From UBA2336 sp049306095 (GTDB lineage Bacteria; Bacteroidota; Bacteroidia; Cytophagales; Cyclobacteriaceae), in contig JBAQPU010000034.1 in the NCBI GenBank assembly GCA_049306095.1, forward strand, positions 106,045 through 170,044: a stretch of DNA of 64,000 nt, written 5' to 3'. Position 1 is the first letter of the stretch. The number at the start of each line of letters is the position of its first letter. The position numbers and the translations under genes are program-made. The notes below the pieces were generated by a model. The model did no database searches. It was not told where the DNA came from and saw only the letters and a program-made list of their open reading frames with translations. Positions 32,570-41,079 of the stretch are shown in pieces.

Positions 32570-33772
32570 TCATTCTTTTTTGGTGTGGGCCATTAGTTTT
32601 GTGAGTACCCCTTGGATGTGTACAACTGTGGATCGCTCATAGCTAAAGAATTTACTACGAAAGCTTTCCTGGGAAATGTTTTCATTGTGAGCTGAACTAA
32701 AAAATTTTGAAAAGAAGCGAATGAGTTCAGCTTTATTGTCATTGGTGATGATTCCTGTATCTTTTAGCATGCGAATGGAGTACGCCAACTGAGAAACTGA
32801 GAGTACTGTCTTTACTTTGAAGTCGTTTATATTTTCAAGTCGCTGTCCACCTGGAGGGATCATGAGCGTGAGTTGCCGTTTCTTTTCGATGAAATGAATT
32901 TCAACCTCAAGCCACTCCGTGAGAATCGTTTTTAAAGAACTTCTTTTTGGTTTCAGCGCAAAATCAGGTTTTACTTGTGCCTGACTTAATTCTTTAAGGG
33001 TGTGCGAAAGATGTTCTAATTGAGATGTGATTGATGGAAGCAACTCAATTTCTTTTCGAATTTTCGCGGTAACGTAGTGCAAGACATGATAGCTGTTAAA
33101 ATTCAAATAGAAAAGATGTTCATAGACGGCTTGTGTGTAACTCTTCCGGTCTCCGGACTTTGACAGCCTGATCAACTCCTTCACCAGGTACTTCATGTAA
33201 ATCAGTCGTCTGAAGGTAATACCTCGTATTTCCTCCTTTGCTACAAATTGTTGAATTGGATAGAGAATAAGTTCACCAAGTCTTTTGTCCAGCTTGTTAT
33301 CATGAAAGATTCCTGCCAAAAGGTCCAGTTTATCTTTAAATTCTTTCGCGGAGATGTATGCATATGTATCGGGGATTTTCTGATCCTGGTCGAAGTATTT
33401 TGAATAACGGGTTTCAATATGAGTAAGCAGGGTTTCGAAGGATTGGAGTAAAACCGTACAGAGGCTAAGTCTGGTTGACCTTGTTGATATTTCTGTTAAG
33501 TATATTGTCTCTTCCTTGTCGATGGTTGTGGCGACTTTGTCTGCAAGCCGGATGATGTGCGCCTGGTGATGCTGAATGAAGAGTTCGAAACGACTTTCAT
33601 CTTCCACCTCAAAGAGATGTGTTACAAAGCTTTTCTTAATTCGCGCTACCTCGCGCTCGATGAGTTGTCGCTTTTTTGAATAATCAGGGATTGGTGCATG
33701 GTGGGATAGCTTGTTGCTTTTTCGACATTCCTTTTTAATAAATTCATCAAGGAACTCAAGTTCAAACTTCAT
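32570..33772 (-). CDS. RteC-like regulatory protein of the element
   Basis: 400 residues, largely helical. The C-terminal 70 residues (VSQLAYSIRMLKDTGIITN, then ELIRFFSKFFSSAHNENISQESFRSKFF in about 355-385) follow the RteC pattern, a winged-helix domain that activates excision in the conjugative transposon CTnDOT. The longer N-terminus differs from classical RteC. It lies between the integrase and Xis-like genes, the right place for an excision regulator. Assignment from pattern only. Confidence 0.65.
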   Translation of the reverse strand: MKFELEFLDEFIKKECRKSNKLSHHAPIPDYSKKRQLIEREVARIKKSFVTHLFEVEDESRFELFIQHHQAHIIRLADKVATTIDKEETIYLTEISTRSTRLSLCTVLLQSFETLLTHIETRYSKYFDQDQKIPDTYAYISAKEFKDKLDLLAGIFHDNKLDKRLGELILYPIQQFVAKEEIRGITFRRLIYMKYLVKELIRLSKSGDRKSYTQAVYEHLFYLNFNSYHVLHYVTAKIRKEIELLPSITSQLEHLSHTLKELSQAQVKPDFALKPKRSSLKTILTEWLEVEIHFIEKKRQLTLMIPPGGQRLENINDFKVKTVLSVSQLAYSIRMLKDTGIITNDNKAELIRFFSKFFSSAHNENISQESFRSKFFSYERSTVVHIQGVLTKLMAHTKKE

Positions 33773-33888
33773 TCAAGTAGTAAATTATAGGTTCCTGCGT
33801 AAACTACCGCAATCGTTTGAAAGATAATAAAAACAAACATTATCCATCAAATTGAATGTAGGGTCTTATTTTATTTGATTGCATAACC

Positions 33889-35136
33889 TCAAGTACCAGT
33901 TTCGACTTTTTTGCTTGTTGAAATGGTAAACTTCTCCCTAAGCAAGCTCATATCCTGACTTACTTTTAGATCAAGGATTTTAGCATAGTGCTGGGTTGTT
34001 TTTAAGTTCTTATGACCCAGCAGCTTACTCACCGTTTCAATGGGCACCCCATTGGTTAACGTTACGGTAGTTGCGAATGTATGTCTTGCAGTGTGCATGG
34101 TCATTTTCTTGGTGATATCGCAAGCGTCAGCGATCTCCTTTAAATAGGTGTTCATTTTCTGGTTGCTTAACACTGGGAGCAACAGGCCTTCGTTGATACA
34201 TTGTGGATGGTCGTTGTACCGCTCAAGAATTTCCTGGGCTGGCGGCAATAGAGGAAGCCGCGTTGCTGACTCGGTTTTCTGGCGATGGGTGAATATCCAT
34301 TTCTCGCCATCAATGCCGGTAGCGATTTCAGATCTACTCAATTTTTTAACATCGGCATAAGCAAGGCCGGTGTAGCAACAGAAAAGAAAAATATCACGCA
34401 CCTGGTTGGTACGTGCCGCAACAAAAATTTTTGTACTTATTCTTTCCAACTCTACTTGTGAAAGGTATGGCCGCTCTACTTCACGCTTGGTCATTTTATA
34501 ACCCAGGAATGGATTGCGCGGAAGCCAGCCGTTCTTCAAACAGATGTTCACAATCTTTTTGAAGTTGCTCAAATACTTCAAGGTGGTATTGTGATCGCAC
34601 TTGCGAACGGACTTCAGCCAGAATTCGTAATCGGTAATGAACTCAAAGTTGAGGTCGTTGATGTTCAGGTCATCAGCATTGTATTTCCATTTAATGAATT
34701 CGTGTGTGTGCTTTTTGGAAGTGGTGTAGCGTTCAAAAGTTAGTGGGGAAAACTCTTGGCCGATCAGCTCCTGCATTTGTTTGTTGTGATGTGCAAAGAT
34801 TTCGAGCAACATGCGTGGGCGTTCGGTAACGATGCCGAACCATTTGTGCTTGAATGTATTCAAGCTTAATGGCTTGCCTTCATTCAGGATTTCGCGTTGG
34901 TAGTCAAAAGCCCGGATGCGCATAGCATCCAAAAGAGCATTAGTTCTTTTCGATTCTTCCGAACTACCCTTCATCTTACCTGCTTCAACAGACCACTGCT
35001 CTTCACGAACATACATTTTGGTTGTTGCATCGAAGCGTTCCCCAGCAAGTGTTACGCGCATGTAAATTGGAATTAAACCCTGTGTTGTTGAGCGCGACTT
35101 TCGCGCGTAAAACAGGACGGAAATTGTGTGACTCAT
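33889..35136 (-). CDS. int: Tyrosine recombinase/integrase of the IntDOT type
   Basis: 415 residues from ATG 35136 (a GTG 6 bp earlier is also possible). An arm-binding N-terminal domain, a core-binding SAM-like domain (about 105-220) and a C-terminal catalytic domain. Catalytic residues by ATG numbering: Lys287 in HRQKT, His348 and Arg351 in MHTARHTF, His375 in LLGHKNL, and nucleophile Tyr384 in TTQHYAKI. The usual first Arg is Ala (YTGLAYADV, position 259), with Arg285 nearby. IntDOT of CTnDOT likewise lacks the first Arg. It lies next to the right att site in tRNA-Ser. Confidence 0.95.
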   Translation of the reverse strand: MSHTISVLFYARKSRSTTQGLIPIYMRVTLAGERFDATTKMYVREEQWSVEAGKMKGSSEESKRTNALLDAMRIRAFDYQREILNEGKPLSLNTFKHKWFGIVTERPRMLLEIFAHHNKQMQELIGQEFSPLTFERYTTSKKHTHEFIKWKYNADDLNINDLNFEFITDYEFWLKSVRKCDHNTTLKYLSNFKKIVNICLKNGWLPRNPFLGYKMTKREVERPYLSQVELERISTKIFVAARTNQVRDIFLFCCYTGLAYADVKKLSRSEIATGIDGEKWIFTHRQKTESATRLPLLPPAQEILERYNDHPQCINEGLLLPVLSNQKMNTYLKEIADACDITKKMTMHTARHTFATTVTLTNGVPIETVSKLLGHKNLKTTQHYAKILDLKVSQDMSLLREKFTISTSKKVETGT

Positions 35137-35234
35137 AAGCACCTAAGTTTTGGTTAAAGTTGACTTGTCTTAGAGCCTGATTCAAGATGTTCATTTAATG
35201 AACTGGTTGATTTTCAGGCTGAATTCGCAGATTC

Positions 35235-35281
35235 GGTGCCAGTAATTTTTAAAAATTTTACTGGCACCTCTACTGGCACCT
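35235..35281. promoter_or_regulatory. Right arm-type integrase sites
   Basis: TGGCACCTC-TAC-TGGCACCT at 35262-35281 copies the left-end pair at 11275-11294. An inverted copy, GGTGCCAGTAA at 35235-35245, mirrors TTACTGGCACC at 35258-35268 across an A/T-rich spacer. The three sites lie 86-132 bp inside the right att repeat, upstream of int. Confidence 0.6.
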
Positions 35282-35325
35282 AGGGATTGAGAGACTTTGA
35301 ATATTTTGGAGAGCGATAAAATGAA

Positions 35326-35358
35326 AAAAGCCCGAACTCATAGAGAATTCGGGCTTTT
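35326..35358 (-). terminator. Element-supplied terminator behind tRNA-Ser
   Basis: An 11-bp stem (AAAAGCCCGAA / TTCGGGCTTTT) with an 11-nt loop and a T-run on the minus strand. It lies inside the element, just past the right att repeat, and replaces the host terminator now at 11147-11179. Confidence 0.85.
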
Positions 35359-35366
35359 AGTTTTAG

Positions 35367-35394
35367 TTGATTTTCAACTGGCAGAGGAGGAGGG
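35367..35394. repeat. Right attachment-site repeat within the tRNA-Ser 3' end
   Basis: 28 bp identical to 11188-11215. It includes the CCA end and 13 nt of the acceptor and T-stem region of tRNA-Ser plus 12 nt beyond. Confidence 0.93.
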
Positions 35395-35466
35395 ATTCGA
35401 ACCCCCGGACCCTTGCGGGTCTCCGGTTTTCAAGACCGGTGCAATAAACCACTCTACCACTCCTCT
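35379..35466 (-). tRNA. tRNA-Ser (anticodon UGA)
   Basis: 88 nt including encoded CCA. Acceptor AGAGGAG / CTCCTCT with discriminator G, anticodon stem CCGGT / ACCGG with loop CTTGAAA (anticodon TGA), a long variable arm GACCCGCAAGGGTC typical of tRNA-Ser, and a T arm with TTCGAAT. It reads UCA-type serine codons and is the integration target of the 24-kb element. Confidence 0.96.
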
Positions 35467-35563
35467 GTAAAGCTCTTTTGGTTTAGGGATGCAAATGTAA
35501 ATTTTTTGCCCAATCCGGCAAAACGGAGGTTGATTTTTCCTGGTTAAATCTTGGCAACTTTAA

Positions 35564-36364
35564 TTAGTTAAACATTTCCCGCAACTCAACCATTGCCTTG
35601 TGGGAGGTTGAAAGCTGAATGAGCCCTCGCCTGGGCCGGTCAAGATCCAATGTGATGTAAACAACCACGGAAGTTAAAATGCAAAATCCACTTACCATCA
35701 GCCAATCCAATGCTTTGCCAGATGATACATATCCAACATAAAACGCAGCCGACAATGATAAAACCAATAACATCCACACAATCGAGTCGGGTACGCGCGA
35801 GAGTTCTGCTATGTAACGTGTGGTGGAAATATCCAGCATTTCATTTAATGCTGTTGTCATTTGAAGAGAAGCAACAGAATTACCAGAATCTTTTGACAAC
35901 CGTGTACAGCGCTTCCAAATTTGAGCGCCCAGTGCATCAGCTTCTTTCTTGACTTTTAGTATTTCGGCAAAACTTTGGTTTTCTTCATAATAGCGTATGC
36001 GCGTTTCCAGGTAAAGCTTGAAATCGTTTCGAAATGCTTCTCGTTCAACATCTGAATACAGGTCGGCACGAAGAATAGCCGTGCCAATGGCGTTGGCCTC
36101 GTTAATAATGTGTGATCTTCGTGAGTCATAGCGACTGCCACTCATACCAAACGTGAATGCCAGCAAAAAGGCCAGTAATCCCAGCATGGCTGAAAGTATG
36201 GTACTGTTGGCTGCCGACTCCTGACCGGTACCCTGTTTCTTTAAATAACCGATTTTCCGGCCAACAAAAATGCTAATGATCATGAGCACGAGCAAGATGA
36301 AAGCAATCCGCGAGGCATCGGTTGAGGCAAGAAAGGATAGTTCCATTGTATCCGAAGAATTCAT
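35564..36364 (-). CDS. DUF4239 (bestrophin-like) membrane protein
   Basis: 266 residues. Two membrane helices near the N-terminus (about 19-36 and 53-73), a long helical soluble middle (about 78-190), and two C-terminal helices (about 195-212 and 219-237). The pattern LLAFLLAFTFGMSGSRYDSRRSHIINEANAIGT (about 62-94) is the DUF4239 signature. No transport activity is established for the family. It is a monocistronic chromosomal gene upstream of the tRNA on the same strand. Confidence 0.85.
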   Translation of the reverse strand: MNSSDTMELSFLASTDASRIAFILLVLMIISIFVGRKIGYLKKQGTGQESAANSTILSAMLGLLAFLLAFTFGMSGSRYDSRRSHIINEANAIGTAILRADLYSDVEREAFRNDFKLYLETRIRYYEENQSFAEILKVKKEADALGAQIWKRCTRLSKDSGNSVASLQMTTALNEMLDISTTRYIAELSRVPDSIVWMLLVLSLSAAFYVGYVSSGKALDWLMVSGFCILTSVVVYITLDLDRPRRGLIQLSTSHKAMVELREMFN

Positions 36365-36499
36365 AGCACCTTAAGTTAACAATATTTGTACTGTGATTTG
36401 AAAACGAGTCGAAGAACCTACGGATTGGTCTAACTGGCCGATTCGTGGTAACTCAATATTTTTATCTCACCTCAAATGTGTAGATAGATTTGCAAAAAT

Positions 36500-38047
36500 T
36501 CAATCTTCAGAAAAATCAGGGAAAGCCTTCTTAAGATCTTTGTTGTCGACAGCCGGGGCCTTCTTTTTATAAGCATCCATTTCCAACAAAACAATGCGCT
36601 GGTCGTTGATAACCCCCCGGAGTTTATCAATATCTTTTTCAAAATCTGCCGATCTGCGGGCCGACTTCAAACTGTATTTGCGGGCAAACTCATCACCAGC
36701 GCTTTGTACCCTGTTTCGAATATCAACGCTGATCTTAATCTTATCCATAATATCATCTTTCGAACGGCCAATGACTTCCGTAGCTTCCAGGGTACCCATG
36801 GTGAGTACAGCCGTTCCACCAATGCCCGGAACAATCTTGGATGCCTCCGGATTTTCAACCGGATCAATCATAACGGGACTCAGGCCGGTTACCGCTCCCA
36901 GCGAAGCATTGACGATCGAACGCTTCTTCTTACCTTTCTTGGCCTTTTTGAAATTTTCGTTCAGTTTCTTTTGATTTTCATCCAGGTCGCGTAGCAGCAG
37001 GACGGCACTGGTCAGGTTGCTGACGTATTTTTTAAATTGATGGGCATCACGCTCCATCATATTTTCTGTATCGGTTACCTGTATCTGAATTTTGCGCTGC
37101 ACACGGTTGTTGGTTTTATCCAATGCAAAAAATGTTATTTCGGGTGATAGCTTTTTTTGTGCTTCATCTACAAAATCATAATCGGGAAGCCAGGTAAACT
37201 CATACTGGAGCGGTGTGTTTTCTTTCAACATACCTTGTGTAATTCTTAAATCGCTGGAAATAAAACCCGCACTGCGAACATTCTCATCTCCATTTGGGTC
37301 AGAAATGTAAATTTTCAGGTTAAGTGTTTCATCTTCACGAATTTTAAATGCCGAATCTCCCGGAACAATCAGAATTTCCGGAGGGAGATCCAATTGTGTT
37401 TGTGCAATCCTGATTCTTCCCTTTGTCTCGGCTTTATCAGGTTGATCTTGTACAATAAATTCAATGGTAAGCGGATTATTTTTTAAGGAGGTGAATTGAC
37501 TCCTCGAAGGAGTCCATACCAATTGTCCCTGAGAAGAAAATATTGCACCTTCTGGCAACTGGGTGGCTTTAAAGACCAGGGGGTCACCATCAGGGTCAGA
37601 AACATAATCGCCCGATATTTGATACGTATTGCGTGTAGATTGCTTCACATAAAACACAGGAACTTCTTCCACTAATGGAGGTTGGTTAACATGCTTTACG
37701 GTAAGGGTTACATTTTTACGAACACGCTTGTCGTCTTGCCAATTTCCCTGGATAATCACGGAGAAATCTCTTTTCTGTTCCACACGGTTCACCAGGTCAA
37801 AAGGTGGTATCCAGTCAAAATTTCCGGCTGAGTCTGACTGAATGGTGATGTTCGCTGCGTTTTCGATAGAAAAACCAAGGAATTTTTCCGGGTTCGTAGC
37901 TCTGATCTTGAGATTAAGCTTTTGACCTTCGTTGAGCACGTTCCAACCGGCCGAGTCTGGCAGAATTAAATCGTACCCATTTTGGGCATATAAGCCAATG
38001 GAACAGACGAAAGCCACAACAAAAAAACTTATCTTCTTCACAATCAA
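36500..38047 (-). CDS. Secreted protein with Ig/cadherin-like repeats
   Basis: 515 residues. The frame has no ATG at its head; TTG 38047 or GTG 38041 are the possible starts. A signal peptide (about 1-21) is followed by three or four beta-sandwich modules of the putative-Ig/cadherin type, with repeats of YVSDPDGDPL and YISDPNGDEN. Then comes a Lys-rich helical C-terminus with a short hydrophobic Gly-rich segment (about 405-430). There is no sorting domain at the end. Probably an envelope protein of unknown role. Confidence 0.8.
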   Translation of the reverse strand: MIVKKISFFVVAFVCSIGLYAQNGYDLILPDSAGWNVLNEGQKLNLKIRATNPEKFLGFSIENAANITIQSDSAGNFDWIPPFDLVNRVEQKRDFSVIIQGNWQDDKRVRKNVTLTVKHVNQPPLVEEVPVFYVKQSTRNTYQISGDYVSDPDGDPLVFKATQLPEGAIFSSQGQLVWTPSRSQFTSLKNNPLTIEFIVQDQPDKAETKGRIRIAQTQLDLPPEILIVPGDSAFKIREDETLNLKIYISDPNGDENVRSAGFISSDLRITQGMLKENTPLQYEFTWLPDYDFVDEAQKKLSPEITFFALDKTNNRVQRKIQIQVTDTENMMERDAHQFKKYVSNLTSAVLLLRDLDENQKKLNENFKKAKKGKKKRSIVNASLGAVTGLSPVMIDPVENPEASKIVPGIGGTAVLTMGTLEATEVIGRSKDDIMDKIKISVDIRNRVQSAGDEFARKYSLKSARRSADFEKDIDKLRGVINDQRIVLLEMDAYKKKAPAVDNKDLKKAFPDFSED

Positions 38048-38091
38048 GGTTAAATTGGGGCGTAAATTTAATAAGATCAGGGGGACTGTTC

Positions 38092-38436
38092 ATGGCTGAT
38101 AAGGAAAACAAAACGGGTAGGACTAACTTTTTCCTCGATGTTTACGAGGTCACCAAACTGATTCCAAAGGGGCGTGTAACGAGTTATGGTGCCATTGCAA
38201 ACTATTTAGGCACAAAAATGAGTTCACGAATGGTGGGCTGGGCGATGCACGGTTGCCCTAAAAATGTACCTGCCCATCGGGTTGTCAATCGTAACGGAAT
38301 CCTTACAGGGAAATATCATTTTAGCCCCCCATCCAGAATGCAGCAACTCCTGGAAAAGGAAGGAACCAGTGTAGTGAAGGACAAAATTGTAGACTTTACC
38401 GCTAAATTCTGGGATCCATCGATTGAATTGCCCTAG
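38092..38436 (+). CDS. Alkyltransferase-like (ATL) protein, MGMT family without the reactive Cys
   Basis: 114 residues. The MGMT DNA-binding domain is clear (IPKGRVTSYGAIANYLG, VGWAMHGCP), but the active-site PCHRV is PAHRV (Ala61). ATL proteins bind O6-alkylguanine without repairing it and hand it to nucleotide excision repair. The length matches ATLs (about 100-115). It is divergent from the Ig-like protein gene. Confidence 0.9.
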   Translation: MADKENKTGRTNFFLDVYEVTKLIPKGRVTSYGAIANYLGTKMSSRMVGWAMHGCPKNVPAHRVVNRNGILTGKYHFSPPSRMQQLLEKEGTSVVKDKIVDFTAKFWDPSIELP

Positions 38437-38559
38437 GCTTATTTGGAGAATCCAGTTCCCAAAACTGGAAATCATTTGTGGCAAACCCTTCAAATTTTAC
38501 TATTTCGTAAGATTTCTTACACGGCACGTAGTTTGGCATAGGCTGCTGAAACAACATTC

Positions 38560-38868
38560 ATGAAAACGATGATTCGGGTTATGCTTGTAATGATGCTCGT
38601 GAGCAGTGTGGCCATCACGCAGGCTGCCCCCTCCGATGACATTAGCATGATCAACACAAAATTCCAGCACCTGTTTGTATTCAAGGCGAAAAGAAAATAC
38701 ATGGGCGCTATCGTAGAAGTATATTATTCAAATGGCGACCTGATCACTTCCGAAAAGCTTAGTAAAAGAAGAATGATCATCGACTTCTGCGACACCAAAT
38801 TTGGTGAGTACACCATACGGGTTGTGAAGGGCGATAAGAGGAAAGAGTTTAATTATATCAAGAAATAA
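38560..38868 (+). CDS. Small secreted protein of unknown function
   Basis: 102 residues. A signal peptide (about 1-22, ending TQA) and a basic beta-rich body (AIVEVYYSNGDLITSEKLSKR, FGEYTIRVVKGD). It resembles the small secreted Bacteroidota proteins with a single beta-sandwich, but no family is known to me. A perfect 20-bp palindrome overlaps the stop codon. Confidence 0.7.
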   Translation: MKTMIRVMLVMMLVSSVAITQAAPSDDISMINTKFQHLFVFKAKRKYMGAIVEVYYSNGDLITSEKLSKRRMIIDFCDTKFGEYTIRVVKGDKRKEFNYIKK

Positions 38869-38887
38869 GGTTCGGCTAGCCGAACCT
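38868..38887. repeat. Perfect 20-bp palindrome at the stop of the small secreted protein gene
   Basis: AGGTTCGGCTAGCCGAACCT with no loop and no T-run. It may act as a transcription-factor site or mRNA 3'-end structure. Confidence 0.6.
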
Positions 38888-39040
38888 GCACTCAACCAAC
38901 GTGGGGTTGGTTTTAATCGGGGATAAGGTCGCTTCGCAAGGAGTGACCTTTCCTTTTTCCCCACTGCTGATTCTTTTCGGATGTCGCTGATTCTATCGCT
39001 GACCTTGCTCACTTCAGATTTTTTTTGACTGCACTGATCT

Positions 39041-40555
39041 TTACGCAGCAACACGTTCGTTTTTCCTGGAGATCATCAAGAGGCCCATGAATGTTAATAT
39101 ACCATTGATGAGAATAAGCTCGTTACCGATTTTGTAACTGCTGAATATTTTTTCAGAAAGCGATTGCAGTCCCAGCTCAACATGTAATTTTTTCTCATAC
39201 CATTCCGGGCTGCTGAGTATGTCCAGCCCCAACGTAAGCAAGGGTGCAAGGATGCACACTGTCCAGATCAGTTTCTCGTTCAGTCTCCGTTTGGTGAGAA
39301 TGCCAAAGGCGAATAACCCCAACAGCGGTCCGTACGTTACGCCAGCAAACTTCAGAATGAAATCGATAATCAGTTTATCGTTGATCCACTTAAACAGCAA
39401 TACCAACAGGAAAAATAACAGCGCGAAGGTGAAATGAACTTTTAAACGTGTCAACTTCTTTTCTTTCTCGGTACCACCTTTCTTCTGTATACCCAGTATA
39501 TCGATACAGAAACAAGAGGTTAGTGAAGTGATTGCTCCGTCTACGCTGGGAAACAGGGCGGATATGAGCGCGATGATAAAGATGATGCCGATAGCGCCTG
39601 CAAAGGCATTACTCAAGGCAATGGTTGGAAACAGGTCATCTGGTGGAACGGAAATTCCTTTTTGTGCTGCATACAGGTAGAGTATGCCGCCCAATATGAG
39701 AAACAAGAAATTAACAATCATGAGAACCGCTGTAAACGTCATCATGTTGGTTTGGGAATCTTTCAATGTTTTAACGCTGATATTTTTCTGCATCATTTCC
39801 TGGTCAAGGCCTGTCATGGCGATGGCGATAAACATACCCCCCAGAATATGCTTCAGGGCAAATGATCCGGATTTTATATCCGTGTTGAATACCTGGGTAA
39901 ATCCTTTTTCGGTCATGAGCGTCCATGCTCCACTAAAATCAGTTCCTAAAGATTTCACAATCACAACGATGCATACCACCAATCCAACGAGCATGCCAGT
40001 GGTTTGAAGCGTGTCTGTATAAATGATCGTCTTCACACCCCCTTCAAATGTGTACAGTAATATCAGAACAAGGATAACCACAGAAGTAACCGCAAAGGAT
40101 ATTCCGAGTTTGTCAAAGATGAAGAGCTGCAGAATGCTGATGACAAGGTAAAGTCTGGCTGTTGCACCAACCGTACGCGAGAGAATGAAGAAGAAAGCTC
40201 CTGCCCTATGCGCGTTTATGCCGAAGCGCTGCTCGAGGTACGTATAAATGCTGGTGAGGTTCAATCGATAATAGAGCGGTAACAAAACGAATGCGATCAC
40301 GATGTACCCCAGGAGGTACCCCAACACAATCTGAAAATAAAAGAAGTTACTGGATCCTACACCGCCCGGTACACTGACGAAGGTAACGCCCGACAACGAT
40401 GTGCCGATCATACCAAAGGCTACCAGCATCCAGTTACTGTTCCTGTTGCCGATGAAAAAAGAATCGTTGTTCGAATTCCGGGAAGTGAACCATGCCACGG
40501 TGAGCAGGAGAACAAAATAACCGATCACAAAAGAGAATAGAACGATTGGGCTCAT
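39041..40555 (-). CDS. Sodium:solute symporter (SSS family)
   Basis: 504 residues with about 13 hydrophobic helices. Family signatures: FIGNRNSNWMLVAFGMIGTSLSG at the start (about 35-57), RFGINAHRAGAFFFILSRTVGATARLYL (about 110-137), and the LeuT-fold middle. It uses the sodium gradient to import a solute; the substrate (sugar, amino acid or other) cannot be told. It ends with a short cytoplasmic tail (MISRKNERVAA). It is divergent from clpS. Confidence 0.9.
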   Translation of the reverse strand: MSPIVLFSFVIGYFVLLLTVAWFTSRNSNNDSFFIGNRNSNWMLVAFGMIGTSLSGVTFVSVPGGVGSSNFFYFQIVLGYLLGYIVIAFVLLPLYYRLNLTSIYTYLEQRFGINAHRAGAFFFILSRTVGATARLYLVISILQLFIFDKLGISFAVTSVVILVLILLYTFEGGVKTIIYTDTLQTTGMLVGLVVCIVVIVKSLGTDFSGAWTLMTEKGFTQVFNTDIKSGSFALKHILGGMFIAIAMTGLDQEMMQKNISVKTLKDSQTNMMTFTAVLMIVNFLFLILGGILYLYAAQKGISVPPDDLFPTIALSNAFAGAIGIIFIIALISALFPSVDGAITSLTSCFCIDILGIQKKGGTEKEKKLTRLKVHFTFALLFFLLVLLFKWINDKLIIDFILKFAGVTYGPLLGLFAFGILTKRRLNEKLIWTVCILAPLLTLGLDILSSPEWYEKKLHVELGLQSLSEKIFSSYKIGNELILINGILTFMGLLMISRKNERVAA

Positions 40556-40736
40556 ACTAAATTAAGGAGTGAAGGTTCATGAGTGTTTTGAGTAATAACC
40601 AATGCCTGGCGTTATGCTGCTAAAATAACAAACAATGTAAAGACTCGGTCATTCACGAATGGAAAGTGGAAACAGTATTTTGCAGGATGATTTGTGGAAT
40701 TCTAACCTGGCAGAACTTTTAAGCCTTAAAATTCAT

Positions 40737-40744
40737 TAAATTTG
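40737..40744 (+). promoter_or_regulatory. -7 promoter box of clpS
   Basis: TAAATTTG, an exact TAnnTTTG match. Transcription from here would begin near 40750, which makes ATG 40763 more likely than the in-frame TTG 40742. Confidence 0.45.
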
Positions 40745-40762
40745 GACCCAATCATCATAAGT

Positions 40763-41044
40763 ATGAAACCCGCTTTTCAGGAACAGGAGTTAGTGGATGT
40801 GCTGGAGGTAGTGGAAACTACCGGCCTGATGGATTTGGTTGTGTTCAACGATGACATTAATACATTTGATCATGTGATTAATACGCTCATCAACGTGTGC
40901 AAACACACCAATGAACAAGCCGAGCAGTGCACACTTATTATTCATTACAAAGGAAAATGTTCTGTTAAGAGCGGAACGTATGATTTTCTGAAACCGTTAC
41001 GCGATGCGATATGTGAAGCAGGTATTGATGGAAGGATTTTATAG
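40763..41044 (+). CDS. clpS: ATP-dependent Clp protease adaptor ClpS
   Basis: 93 residues from ATG 40763. The ClpS core is clear: VVFNDDINTFDHVINTLI, HTNEQAEQCTLIIHYKGKCSVKSG and ICEAGIDGRIL (the last segment spans about 80-93). ClpS binds N-degrons and delivers them to ClpA or ClpC; clpC is at 2578-5124 in this window. recR follows after about 35 bp. Confidence 0.9.
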   Translation: MKPAFQEQELVDVLEVVETTGLMDLVVFNDDINTFDHVINTLINVCKHTNEQAEQCTLIIHYKGKCSVKSGTYDFLKPLRDAICEAGIDGRIL

Positions 41045-41079
41045 AAAATCCTAAGTCGTAAATCTAAAATCTAAAATTC

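Larger units (their letters stand above)
11188..35394. mobile_element. tRNA-Ser-integrated genomic element, about 24 kb, carrying a defence island
   Basis: Bounded by the 28-bp direct repeats at 11188-11215 and 35367-35394, the second lying in the 3' end of the intact tRNA-Ser. The integrase gene is next to the right end, with paired TGGCACCT arm-type motifs at both ends. Contents: integrase, RteC-like, Xis-like, HTH replication protein, DnaC-like ATPase and Pif1-like helicase; type I restriction-modification with AbiE; a Panacea/RelE-like toxin-antitoxin pair; a CBASS operon; an SRAP protein; a small phage-like cassette. No relaxase, coupling protein, type IV secretion, terminase or capsid gene was recognised. 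It could be a mobilisable island or a phage satellite. Confidence 0.92.

Noticed and set aside
11188..35394. Integrative conjugative element
   Set aside because: IntDOT-like integrase and RteC-like protein fit, but I see no relaxase, coupling protein or Tra/VirB genes, so conjugation is not claimed.
38445..38475. Hairpin TCCAGTT / AACTGGA after the ATL gene as terminator
   Set aside because: The stem is only 7 bp and no T-run follows.
41047..41079. Short CTAAAATCTAAAATTC-type repeats before recR
   Set aside because: Only two or three imperfect copies of about 9 bp; not a CRISPR array and no cas genes in the window.
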